Made by a program: the position numbers and the translations under genes. Shown here in pieces: positions 45,214 to 53,798 of a DNA stretch of 64,000 nucleotides. A model generated the notes under the pieces. The model made no database searches. It worked only from the letters and a program-made list of their open reading frames with translations, and was not told where the DNA came from. Source of the DNA: Clostridium sp. (GTDB taxonomy: Bacteria; Bacillota; Clostridia; Clostridiales; Clostridiaceae); assembly GCA_029257045.1 (NCBI GenBank), contig JARIDB010000081.1:1-64000 (forward strand), in the 5' to 3' direction. Positions within the stretch are counted from its first letter, which is position 1. Each line of letters begins with the position of its first letter.

Positions 45214-46401
45214 TTAAACTTTACTCATGAAGTCGTAGTCTATTGTAATAATGCAATTGTATTCAGTATGTTCCTTTTTAATTTTAGCTTTGATTTCTTC
45301 AATTATTTTAGAAACCCTTTTACTATTTCCAGCAGAAGTATGATTAAAAACAACATCAAAAATAAGGTTTTTATTTTCACCTTCTCCAACTATTCTAAAG
45401 TCATGCATTGACTCTATTTCTTCATAATTTCTTAAGATACTTTCAACATAATCCCAAGTTTCTTTAATTTCATCAGTAATTATACAAATAGGGTCCATAT
45501 GAATTACAAGATGAATATTAAGTTCATAAGATACTTCTCTTTCTGCTTTATCAATTATATTATGAATAATCATAATATCTATATCAGAAGGTATTTCAGC
45601 ATGAAGTGAAGCTATTATTCTACCGGGTCCATAATTATGAATGATTAAATCATGGATTCCTGAAATATTAGGATAAGCAAGTATTCTATCATATATTTCA
45701 TTTACAAGTTCTGGGTCAGGAGCTTCACCTAATAAAGGGTTTAAAGTTTCCTTAACTAATGAAAAGCCAGCATATAATATTAAAATAGCAACAACAACTC
45801 CCATATAACCATCTATAGGAAAGTCAGTGAATTTAGCTAATAAAAATGAAATTAAAACAGTACTTGAAGTAAAGACATCTCCTATGGCATCAGTAGAAGA
45901 AGCCTTTAAGGCAGAAGAATTTATCTTTTTACCTATTATTTTATTAAATATAGATAGCCATATTTTAAAACCAATGGATATAAATAAAAGAATAAAAGGT
46001 AATAATTCAAAAGTTATAACTGTTGGATTCAATATTTTTTCAAAGGAAGCTTTAATAAATTGAATACCTACAAGCATTACCATAAAGGCAACTATTAAAG
46101 CAGATAAATATTCGATTCTTCCATGACCAAAAGGGTGTTCCGCATCTGGTGGTTTTGCTGCCATTTTAAATCCGATAATTGTTATAACGGAAGAGGCTGC
46201 ATCAGATAAATTGTTAAAGGCATCAGCTGATATAGCAATAGAGCCAACAAGAGTACCTATAATAAATTTAATAAAAAATAGAATTACATTTACAAATATC
46301 CCTACAAAGCCACCAAGGTTACCATAGGCTCTACGGACTTTTTGATTTCTAGTGTTATCGCTATCTTTAATGAATTTTTCAACTAAAAAATTAGTAATCA
46401 T
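45214..46401 (-). CDS. cation diffusion facilitator (CDF) metal transporter
   Basis: This is a 395-residue CDF protein. It has six hydrophobic segments at about 35-220 with the metal-site motif SIAISADAFNNLSDAASS (about 57-74), the conserved HPFGHGRIEYLSA (about 94-106) and SSTDAIGDVFTSS (the second HxxxD-type site reads DAIGD). The cytoplasmic C-terminal domain (about 225-310) is followed by a further about 85-residue ferredoxin-like extension. CDF proteins export Zn2+, Mn2+ or Fe2+ in exchange for protons. The metal is not predictable. GAGGTGAT precedes the ATG at 46401; an upstream in-frame ATG has no ribosome site. Confidence 0.88.
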   Translation of the reverse strand: MITNFLVEKFIKDSDNTRNQKVRRAYGNLGGFVGIFVNVILFFIKFIIGTLVGSIAISADAFNNLSDAASSVITIIGFKMAAKPPDAEHPFGHGRIEYLSALIVAFMVMLVGIQFIKASFEKILNPTVITFELLPFILLFISIGFKIWLSIFNKIIGKKINSSALKASSTDAIGDVFTSSTVLISFLLAKFTDFPIDGYMGVVVAILILYAGFSLVKETLNPLLGEAPDPELVNEIYDRILAYPNISGIHDLIIHNYGPGRIIASLHAEIPSDIDIMIIHNIIDKAEREVSYELNIHLVIHMDPICIITDEIKETWDYVESILRNYEEIESMHDFRIVGEGENKNLIFDVVFNHTSAGNSKRVSKIIEEIKAKIKKEHTEYNCIITIDYDFMSKV

Positions 46402-46770
46402 TTTATCACCTCTGTTTCTATAATTAGACATTGAATACTTGGCATTAATTACTTAGTGAATACTAGTGATAACTAAGTATGAACTTAGTAATTAAGCCCA
46501 TCTACCGAATGTATAAGGTAGATGTTCCTTATATATTATTTCTTATCCTGAAAATACTACTATAGTAGCAGCATTCAGATATCGGTAGATGTTTCTTTTA
46601 TAGTATTCCGTATATATTATTATATTATATATTAAACAAAGAAAATTTAAAACTCATATAAAATATTCAATTAATAATTAAATATTTAAAAGGGTACTTT
46701 AATCTATATATTTAATAATAAAAAATAAATGTGGTATAATATTAATAATTTAAAATAGGAGGAAATGAAA
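46402..46770. other. intergenic region holding element copy B and the aminopeptidase promoter
   Basis: Copy B of the conserved element lies at 46447-46530. A CTACTATAGTAG palindrome occurs near 46547, and a lone second arm resembling the element end (CGGTAGATGTTTCTTTT) near 46583-46599. An extended -10 sequence (TGGTATAAT, 46732-46740), with a weak TTAATA at 46712, is the likely apeB promoter. Confidence 0.5.
46447..46530 (+). repeat. conserved intergenic element, copy B
   Basis: Helix 1 AATTACT/AGTAATT, inner ATACT/AGTAT, linker TAAGCC, helix 2 CATCTACC/GGTAGATG (46499-46524) and tail TTCCTT. The arms differ from copies A and D in sequence but remain paired. The loop of helix 2 (GAATGTATAA) is not conserved. 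Confidence 0.65.
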
Positions 46771-48066
46771 ATGAAAAGAGAATTAGCTTTAGATTTAATT
46801 GATTTTTTAGATAAAAGTCCAACAGCTTATCAATCTGTCACTACAATAAAAGAAATCCTTGAGAATGATGGATTTAAAGAAGTAAAGGAAGAAGAAAAGT
46901 GGCAATTACAAAAAGAAGGTAAGTATTATATTATAAAAAATGACTCAGCTATTATTGCTTTTAAAGTAGGAAAAGGTAATATTACTGAAGATGGATTTAA
47001 ACTTATAGGAGCGCATACAGACTCTCCGGGTTTTAGAATTAAAGGTAATCCAGAAATGGTTTCAGAAGGGAAATATTTAAAATTAAATACAGAAGTTTAT
47101 GGAGGACCACTTTTATATACTTGGTTTGATAGGCCTTTAGGCATATCTGGAAGAGTTACTATAAAAGGAAAATCATTGCTAAAACCAGAAACAAGATTAT
47201 TAAATATAAGAAAACCTTTATTAATAATTCCAAGTGTAGCTATTCATATGAATAGAAGTGCAAATGAAGGATTTTCAGTAAATAAACAAAAGGATACATT
47301 ACCATTACTTTCATTAATAAATAATACATTTGAAAAAGAAAATTATTTATTAAAAGTAATGGCTAAAGAATTAAATGTTTCAGAAAGTGATATAGTAGGA
47401 TTTGATTTATATTTATGTGGTATTGAAAAAGGTAGTTTAGTAGGATTAAATGAAGAATTTATATCCTCTGGAAGATTAGATGATATGTGGATGGTTTATG
47501 CTGGGATAAAGGCATTAATTGATGGAAAAACAACTAATAGTACAAATGTAATGGTATGTATAGATAATGAAGAAATAGGAAGTAATACAGCTCAAGGAGC
47601 AGATTCTGACTTGTTATTAAATGTTTTAGAGAGAATAACATTAGCTTTAGGAGAAGATAGAGAGGGCCTTCATAGAGCACTTGCAAATTCAATGATGATT
47701 TCAGCAGATTTAGCTCATGCTGTTCATCCTAATGCAGAAGAAAAACATGATCCAACTAATAGACCTCTATTAGGAAATGGACCAGTATTAAAGACTGCTT
47801 GTTCAGGAAGTTATAGTACAGATAGCTATAATGCAGCAATATTTGAAGGTCTTTGCAAGGCTTCAGAGATTCCATTCCAAAAGTTCTATAATAGATCAGA
47901 TGTTAGAGGTGGAAGTACTATAGGTTCTATGACTTCAGCAAGACTTACAATTCCAGTTATGGATATGGGAGCACCACTTTTATCAATGCATTCCATAAGA
48001 GAACTTGGAACAGTTATAGATAATTATTATACAATTAAACTATTCACAGAGTTTTTTAACAACTAA
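46771..48066 (+). CDS. apeB: M18-family metalloaminopeptidase
   Basis: This 431-residue M18 aminopeptidase has the metal-binding and catalytic motifs: LIGAHTDSPGFRIKG (about 77-91), SSGRLDDMWMVYAG (about 232-245), CIDNEEIGSNTAQGADS (about 262-278), ADLAHAVHPNAEEKHDPTNRP (about 312-332) and a final SMHSIRE His. It removes N-terminal residues from peptides in the cytoplasm with two divalent metals. The family is 430-460 residues. The second ATG is taken as the start: it is 8 nt from AGGAGG, whereas the first is only 2 nt away. Monocistronic, with its own promoter and terminator. Confidence 0.92.
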   Translation: MKRELALDLIDFLDKSPTAYQSVTTIKEILENDGFKEVKEEEKWQLQKEGKYYIIKNDSAIIAFKVGKGNITEDGFKLIGAHTDSPGFRIKGNPEMVSEGKYLKLNTEVYGGPLLYTWFDRPLGISGRVTIKGKSLLKPETRLLNIRKPLLIIPSVAIHMNRSANEGFSVNKQKDTLPLLSLINNTFEKENYLLKVMAKELNVSESDIVGFDLYLCGIEKGSLVGLNEEFISSGRLDDMWMVYAGIKALIDGKTTNSTNVMVCIDNEEIGSNTAQGADSDLLLNVLERITLALGEDREGLHRALANSMMISADLAHAVHPNAEEKHDPTNRPLLGNGPVLKTACSGSYSTDSYNAAIFEGLCKASEIPFQKFYNRSDVRGGSTIGSMTSARLTIPVMDMGAPLLSMHSIRELGTVIDNYYTIKLFTEFFNN

Positions 48067-48100
48067 AATTAATTAAAATAAATAAAAAGTTTATTTTTAG

Positions 48101-48148
48101 GAAGTTATAATAGCTTATCTGTAGATAAGTTATTATAACTTCATCTTT
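48101..48148 (+). terminator. apeB terminator
   Basis: A long stem GAAGTTATAATAGCTTATC with TGATAAGTTATTATAACTTC-like complement (48101-48142) and ATCTTTTG tail. Confidence 0.75.
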
Positions 48149-48154
48149 TGAATT

Positions 48155-48240
48155 GAAGACTTAGTAAAGCTAAGCATAGAGAATTTTGGACTTAGTGTGA
48201 AGGCTCATATACTAAAAGAAAATAGGTAGATGCTCCATTA
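48155..48240 (+). repeat. conserved intergenic element, degenerate copy C
   Basis: It has the order of the element (ACTTAGT, then GGACTTAGTGTGAAGGC, then CTCATATACT ... AGGTAGATG-CTCC). Helix 1 is lost and helix 2 has mismatches. It is best read as a decayed copy. Confidence 0.45.
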
Positions 48241-48424
48241 CTTATAGTGAATATATATAGGTTTGTGATGACTTGAAGTTAAATGAGGTTAGAAACAAAT
48301 TTATATATATCCACTTTTTTTGAATTGACAGATTAAAAAAAGAAAACTATAATTTGAAACAGAGCAAAAATAAATTAATATAAATTCGATAATAAATAAA
48401 ATATTTTAGAATAGAGGCTTTAAT

Positions 48425-48859
48425 GTGAAAAAGAGAATTTTTGTAGGACATGAACTTAAAGTCCTTTCAAATTTAATTAAAAGACATATGTATAATGATT
48501 CTGGTAGAGAATGTTGTAGCAAATTTTCGGAAATTCAAGGTTTATTAATTGGATATTTAAATGAAAATATTAATAAAGATATATTTCAAAAGGATATTGA
48601 AGAAGAGTTTACAATTAGAAGGTCTACAGCAACAGGAATCCTTCAATCCATGGAGAAAAATGGGTACATAACAAGAGAAAATGTTTCTTATGATGCTAGA
48701 CTTAAAAAGATAGTTTTAACAGAAAATGGACAAAGTATATATAAGCATATAGTAAGTAAAATAAATGAATTTGAAAGTAAAATTACTAAAGATGTTTCTG
48801 AAGAAGAGTTAGAAATGTTCGTTGAAATTTTAAATAAATTTAAAAAAAATTTAGAATAA
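48425..48859 (+). CDS. MarR-family transcriptional regulator
   Basis: This is a 144-residue winged-helix protein. The DNA-binding region is about 47-100: IFQKDIEEEFTIRRSTATGILQSMEKNGYITRENVSYDARLKKIVLTENG, with the recognition helix RRSTATGILQSMEKNGYI and the wing DARLKKIVLT. It probably represses the downstream ABC exporter pair, a very common arrangement. A 12-bp palindrome lies between them. It starts at GTG with a weak AGAGGC site. No alternative ATG in frame has a better site. Confidence 0.88.
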   Translation: MKKRIFVGHELKVLSNLIKRHMYNDSGRECCSKFSEIQGLLIGYLNENINKDIFQKDIEEEFTIRRSTATGILQSMEKNGYITRENVSYDARLKKIVLTENGQSIYKHIVSKINEFESKITKDVSEEELEMFVEILNKFKKNLE

Positions 48860-48875
48860 TTTTTTTATTTATATA

Positions 48876-48908
48876 TTGTTAGGTAACTTACAGTTAGCTA
48901 ACTAACAA
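48876..48908 (+). promoter_or_regulatory. probable MarR operator before the ABC exporter genes
   Basis: A perfect palindrome AGTTAGCTAACT (48892-48903) sits inside a wider inverted repeat TTGTTAG (48876-48882) / CTAACAA (48902-48908), 15 nt after the marR stop. Confidence 0.55.
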
Positions 48909-49037
48909 TGTATAAATATATTTTTAATTTACATTATATAAAGTCTAAGAAATGATTGAAAGTAACAATAAGATCAAGTTAAATAAATTAATATTATTTT
49001 AAATAAACAAATGAATAATAAAAAGGGAGTAAAAGAT

Positions 49038-50801
49038 ATGGTAAAAATATTTAAATATTTAAAATCAAAAGACTGGGCTTTAATCTTTATTAGCTTACTA
49101 TTTATAGTAACTCAAGTAGGGCTTGAGCTAAAAATTCCAGAATATATGTCTAAAATAACTTTATTAGTTCAAACAGAGGGAAGTAAGATATCTGAAATTT
49201 TGATAGAAGGAGGATATATGCTCCTTTGTGCATTAGGAAGTTTAGTTGCAGCTATAATTGTTGGGTTCTTTATATCACAAATAGCAGCAGGTTTATCAAA
49301 AACATTAAGATCTAATTTATTTTCTAAAATTGAATCATTTTCAATGAATGAAATTAATCAATTTTCAACTTCAAGTTTAATAACTCGTTCAACAAATGAT
49401 ATAACACAAGTTCAAATGATAATAGCAATGGGACTTCAAGTTCTTATAAAAGCACCTATAATGGCTATTTGGGCTATTAGTAAAATATCAAGTAAAAGTT
49501 GGAAATGGACAGCAGCAACTGCAACAGCAGTTATTGTTTTAATATTAATAGTATCAATAGTATTTTTATTAGTAATGCCAAAGTTTAAAAGAATACAAAG
49601 ATTAACTGATAATTTAAATAGAGTTTCAAGAGAAAACTTAACAGGGATTAGAGTAGTTAGAGCTTATAATGCTGAAAGTTATCAAGAAGATAAGTTTGAA
49701 GTTGCAAATAATGACTTAACAAAAACTAATCTTTTCACAAGTAGAACAATGGGTATTATGATGCCAAGTATAACTTTAATAATGAGTGGGCTTAGCTTAT
49801 CTATATATTGGATAGGAGCTTATTTAATTAATGAAGCTCAGATGTTGGATAAAATAACATTATTTAGCGATATGGTAGTATTTTCATCTTATGCAATTCA
49901 AGTTGTAATGTCATTTATGATGTTAATTATGATATTTATAATACTTCCAAGAGCTCAAGTATCTGCCAAACGTATTAATGAAGTTTTAGCAACAGAAATT
50001 ACAATTAAAAATGGAACTTTAAAAGAAAATGATATATCAAAAAATGGAGAAATAGAATTTAAAAATGTTAGCTTTAAATATCCAGATGCTAAAGATTATG
50101 TGTTAGAGAATATAACATTTAAAGCAAATAGAGGTGAAACAGTTGCATTTATTGGATCAACAGGTAGTGGTAAAACTACTTTAATTAACTTAATCCCAAG
50201 GTTTTATGATGTAACTGCAGGGGAAATTTTAGTTGATGGCGTTAATGTAAAAGATTATGATAAGACATTCCTAACTAATAAAATAGGTTATGTATCACAA
50301 AAAACAGTTATGTTTAGTGGAACAGTTACTTCAAATGTATCTTACGGAGATAATGGAAAAGAAAAAGGAGATGCAGAATCTGTTAAAAGAGCTATTGAAA
50401 TATCTCAAGGTAAGGAGTTTGTTGAAAAGATAGATAAAACTTATGAGGGAGAAATATCTCAAGGGGGGACTAATCTTTCAGGTGGACAAAAACAAAGACT
50501 TTCAATTGCAAGAGCAGTATATAGAGACCCAGAAGTTTATATTTTTGATGATTCCTTCTCAGCCTTAGATTATAAAACTGATAGAGTATTAAGATCAATT
50601 TTAAATAAAGAAACAAAAGATGTAACTAAACTTATTGTTGCCCAAAGAATTGGAACAATCAAAGATGCAGATAAGATAGTTGTATTAGATGAAGGTAAGA
50701 TAGTTGGAATAGGAAGACATAAGGAACTTCTAAAAAATTGTGAAGTGTATAAAGAAATAGCATACTCACAACTTTCAAAGGAGGAACTTGAAAATGAGTA
50801 A
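49038..50801 (+). CDS. ABC multidrug exporter half-transporter (degenerate-site subunit)
   Basis: This 587-residue half-transporter has an ABC exporter type-I membrane domain with six segments (about 15-305), then the nucleotide-binding domain (about 330-580). Walker A is GSTGSGKTTLINL (about 373) and the signature is [15 protein letters not shown]. Walker B is VYIFDDSFSALD, where the usual catalytic Glu is Asp. Such a change marks the non-hydrolysing site of heterodimeric exporters. It pairs with the next gene, which overlaps it by 8 nt. It probably exports a drug or peptide and is regulated by the MarR protein upstream. The ATG at 49038 follows AAGGGAG; an earlier in-frame ATG lacks a site. 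Confidence 0.9.
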   Translation: MVKIFKYLKSKDWALIFISLLFIVTQVGLELKIPEYMSKITLLVQTEGSKISEILIEGGYMLLCALGSLVAAIIVGFFISQIAAGLSKTLRSNLFSKIESFSMNEINQFSTSSLITRSTNDITQVQMIIAMGLQVLIKAPIMAIWAISKISSKSWKWTAATATAVIVLILIVSIVFLLVMPKFKRIQRLTDNLNRVSRENLTGIRVVRAYNAESYQEDKFEVANNDLTKTNLFTSRTMGIMMPSITLIMSGLSLSIYWIGAYLINEAQMLDKITLFSDMVVFSSYAIQVVMSFMMLIMIFIILPRAQVSAKRINEVLATEITIKNGTLKENDISKNGEIEFKNVSFKYPDAKDYVLENITFKANRGETVAFIGSTGSGKTTLINLIPRFYDVTAGEILVDGVNVKDYDKTFLTNKIGYVSQKTVMFSGTVTSNVSYGDNGKEKGDAESVKRAIEISQGKEFVEKIDKTYEGEISQGGTNLSGGQKQRLSIARAVYRDPEVYIFDDSFSALDYKTDRVLRSILNKETKDVTKLIVAQRIGTIKDADKIVVLDEGKIVGIGRHKELLKNCEVYKEIAYSQLSKEELENE

Positions 50802-52617
50802 AGAACAAAGAATGAAACCAGTTGGTGGACCAATGGGTAAGGGATCAAGAGGAAAGTTCGAAAAACCAAAAGAGTTTAAAAAGACTTGGGTTAAGCTTTT
50901 AAAATATTCTAAAGATCATTTACCTTTAATAGTTATAGCTTTTATATTTTCAATATTAGGAACTATATTTACTATAGTTGGACCAGATAAGTTAAGTGAA
51001 ATTACAGATGTTATAATATCTGGAATAATTACAGGAATAGATTTAGATAAAGTTTATAAAATAGGAATGACTTTGGTACTTCTTTATGCATCAAGTACAT
51101 TACTATCATATTTTCAAAGCTTTATTATGGCAACTGTAACACAAAAGATATCAAAAACTTTACGTCGTGATATATCAATTAAAATAAATAAAGTTCCACT
51201 AAAGTATTTTGATGGAACGAGCTATGGAGATATATTAAGCCGTATAACTAATGACGTTGATACAATAGGCCAAAGTATGAACCAAAGTATCGGAACTTTA
51301 GTTGCAGCTATTACTTTATTTTTTGGATCATTAATTATGATGTTAAAAACAAATGTTTTAATGACACTTGCAGCAATAGCAGCAACTATTATTGGATTTA
51401 TGTTAATGATGATTATAATGAAAAAGTCACAAAAGTATTTTATATCGCAACAAAAGGAACTTGGTAGTCTTAATGGACATATTGAAGAAATATATTCATC
51501 ACATAATATAGTAAAGGCTTATAATGGAGAAAAAGAATCTGTTAAGATTTTTGAAGACATAAACAATAGACTTTACAATAGTGCTTGGAAATCACAATTC
51601 TTATCAGGTCTTATGATGCCTGTTATGGGGTTCATTGGTAACTTTGGATATGTAGCAGTTTGTGTAGTTGGAGCAATACTTGTATTTAATGGAGAAATAT
51701 CTTTTGGAGTAATTGTTGCCTTTATGATTTATATAAGGTTATTTACACAACCATTATCACAAATGGCTCAAGCAGCGACAAGCCTTCAATCAACAGCGGC
51801 TGCTAGTGAAAGAGTATTTGAATTCTTAGAAGAAAAAGAATTAGAAGATGAAAAAGGAAAAAGTAAAATTCTTAAAAATGTTAAGGGTGATATTGAGTTT
51901 AAGAATGTTAAGTTTGGTTATAATAAAGATAAGATTATAATAAATGATTTTTCAATGAAAGCAAATGCTGGACAAAAGGTTGCTATAGTTGGACCAACAG
52001 GAGCAGGTAAAACTACAATAGTTAATTTACTTATGCGTTTTTATGAAGTAAATGGTGGAGAAATTTTTATTGATGGAGTCGATACAAAATCAATAAAAAG
52101 AGAAAATGTTCGTGATTTATTTTGTATGGTTCTTCAAGATACATGGTTATTTGAAGGAACTGTAAAGGAAAATATAATATATAGTAAAAAAGGTATAAGC
52201 GATGAAGGTGTAATTAAAGCTTGTAAGGCAGTTGGAATTCACCACTTTATAGAAACTCTTCCTAATGGTTATGATACTATTTTAAATGATAAGGTGAATC
52301 TTTCATCAGGCCAAAAGCAACTTGTGACAATTGCAAGGGCGATGGTAGAAAATGCACCACTTTTAATATTAGATGAAGCTACAAGTTCAGTTGATACAAG
52401 AACAGAAGTGCTAATTCAAGAAGCCATGGATAAGCTTACAGTAGGAAAAACTTCATTTGTTATAGCTCATAGATTATCAACAATTAGAAATGCTGATTTA
52501 ATATTAGTTATGAAAGATGGAGATATAATTGAAAGTGGTAACCATATAGAGTTACTTGAAAAAGGTAAGTTCTATGCAGAACTTTATAATAGTCAGTTTG
52601 AAAAAGGCGAAGAATAA
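50794..52617 (+). CDS. ABC multidrug exporter half-transporter (canonical ATPase subunit)
   Basis: This 607-residue partner of the preceding protein has a basic N-terminal tail (GKGSRGKFEKPKEFKKTW), a six-segment membrane domain (about 38-330) and an ATPase domain (about 360-600). Walker A is GPTGAGKTTIVNL (about 400), the signature is NLSSGQKQLVTIARAM with Ser in place of the second Gly, and Walker B is LLILDEATSSVD with the catalytic Glu kept. The signature LSSGQ and Asp in the partner indicate an asymmetric heterodimer. The chosen ATG is 9 nt after AAAGGAGG, which lies inside the previous gene. A terminator follows. Confidence 0.9.
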   Translation: MSKEQRMKPVGGPMGKGSRGKFEKPKEFKKTWVKLLKYSKDHLPLIVIAFIFSILGTIFTIVGPDKLSEITDVIISGIITGIDLDKVYKIGMTLVLLYASSTLLSYFQSFIMATVTQKISKTLRRDISIKINKVPLKYFDGTSYGDILSRITNDVDTIGQSMNQSIGTLVAAITLFFGSLIMMLKTNVLMTLAAIAATIIGFMLMMIIMKKSQKYFISQQKELGSLNGHIEEIYSSHNIVKAYNGEKESVKIFEDINNRLYNSAWKSQFLSGLMMPVMGFIGNFGYVAVCVVGAILVFNGEISFGVIVAFMIYIRLFTQPLSQMAQAATSLQSTAAASERVFEFLEEKELEDEKGKSKILKNVKGDIEFKNVKFGYNKDKIIINDFSMKANAGQKVAIVGPTGAGKTTIVNLLMRFYEVNGGEIFIDGVDTKSIKRENVRDLFCMVLQDTWLFEGTVKENIIYSKKGISDEGVIKACKAVGIHHFIETLPNGYDTILNDKVNLSSGQKQLVTIARAMVENAPLLILDEATSSVDTRTEVLIQEAMDKLTVGKTSFVIAHRLSTIRNADLILVMKDGDIIESGNHIELLEKGKFYAELYNSQFEKGEE

Positions 52618-52625
52618 TAAAACAA

Positions 52626-52679
52626 GAAAATCACTTTAAAATAGGAAACTATGCTTTAAGGTGATTTTCTTATAATTTT
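52626..52679 (+). terminator. terminator of marR-ABC operon
   Basis: GAAAATCACTTTAAA pairs with TTTAAGGTGATTTTC around a 14-nt loop; tail TTATAATTTT. Confidence 0.8.
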
Positions 52680-52763
52680 ATATTAATTTATTAAATAAGA
52701 TATAGTTAAAGAAAGGTGTGAAAATAAACTTGTGAAATGTAATAATAACTTAAAAAATATATA

Positions 52764-52792
52764 TTGAAATATTGTTTCAGGGGTGGTACAAT
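52764..52792 (+). promoter_or_regulatory. murQP promoter with overlapping inverted repeat
   Basis: TTGAAA (52764-52769), 17-nt spacer, TACAAT (52787-52792). The inverted repeat TGAAA-N5-TTTCA (52765-52779) overlaps the -35 box. The same repeat occurs in the rpiR leader at 56563-56577, consistent with RpiR control. Confidence 0.65.
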
Positions 52793-52851
52793 AATATTAT
52801 ATTAAAAGGAAAGCAGATTATAAAGCTATTCCGTTAGTGGAGGTAATTAAA

Positions 52852-53769
52852 ATGAATAAAATAGAACTTGGAAACTTAGTTACAGAAAAAAGAAATCCAA
52901 ACACATTAAAAATAGATGAAGTTACTACTTTAGAAATGCTTAAATTAATTAATAATGAAGATAAAAAGGTAGCAGAGGCAGTAGAAAAGGAAATACCTAG
53001 TATTTCAGAAGCTATTGATAATATAGTTGAAAGAATGCAAAAAGGTGGAAGAATAATATACATAGGAGCTGGTACATCAGGAAGACTTGGAGTATTAGAT
53101 GCATCAGAATGCCCACCAACTTATGGAGTATCTGAAGATTTAGTTGTAGGAATAATAGCAGGGGGAAAAGAAGCTATATTTAGAGCGAAAGAAGGCGCTG
53201 AGGATTCAAAAGAATTAGCAGTAGAAGACTTAAAAGAAAAAGCTTTAAATGAAAATGATACAGTAGTTGGGCTAGCTGCTTCAGGAAGAACTCCTTATGT
53301 AATAGGTGGTTTAAATTATGCAAATTCAATAGGAGCTTTAACAGTATCAGTTACATGTAATCCAAACTCAGAAGTTTCAAAAGCTGCCAGAATACCAATA
53401 TCACCAGTGGTTGGTCCAGAAGTTGTAACAGGTTCAACAAGACTTAAAGCTGGAACTGCACAAAAATTAGTTTTAAATATGTTATCAACTGGCGCTATGA
53501 TAAAGCTTGGTAAGGTTTATGGAAATCTAATGGTTGATGTAAAAGCAAGTAATGAAAAGCTAATTGAAAGAACAAAGAAAATAGTAAATGAAGCTACTGG
53601 AGTTTCAAGAGAAGAAGCGGAAAAGGTTTTAATTGAAACAAATTATAATGTGAAACTTTCAATACTAATGATTTTATCAGGATTTAATAAAGAAAAGGCA
53701 GCAGAAACTCTAAATGAAAATAAAGGTTATATTGCTAATGCTTTAAAAAGTATTAATGAAAAAAAATAA
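52852..53769 (+). CDS. murQ: N-acetylmuramic acid 6-phosphate etherase MurQ
   Basis: This 305-residue enzyme cleaves the D-lactyl ether of MurNAc-6-phosphate, giving GlcNAc-6-phosphate and lactate. The SIS domain signatures are clear: [20 protein letters not shown] (about 58-77), [22 protein letters not shown] (about 144-159) and [18 protein letters not shown] (about 197-214). The C-terminal GIGxHRVK-like helix region closes it. The family is about 300 residues. The ATG at 52852 follows GGAGGTAATTAAA. murP follows 29 nt downstream, a standard pairing. Confidence 0.93.
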   Translation: MNKIELGNLVTEKRNPNTLKIDEVTTLEMLKLINNEDKKVAEAVEKEIPSISEAIDNIVERMQKGGRIIYIGAGTSGRLGVLDASECPPTYGVSEDLVVGIIAGGKEAIFRAKEGAEDSKELAVEDLKEKALNENDTVVGLAASGRTPYVIGGLNYANSIGALTVSVTCNPNSEVSKAARIPISPVVGPEVVTGSTRLKAGTAQKLVLNMLSTGAMIKLGKVYGNLMVDVKASNEKLIERTKKIVNEATGVSREEAEKVLIETNYNVKLSILMILSGFNKEKAAETLNENKGYIANALKSINEKK

Positions 53770-53798
53770 CAAAAAATAAATAAATGGAGGAACGGAAA

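Larger units (their letters stand above)
48067..48424. other. intergenic region with terminator and degenerate element copy C
   Basis: A strong hairpin terminator is at 48101-48148, the degenerate element C at 48155-48240. About 180 nt of AT-rich sequence before the MarR gene has no recognised motif. Confidence 0.5.
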
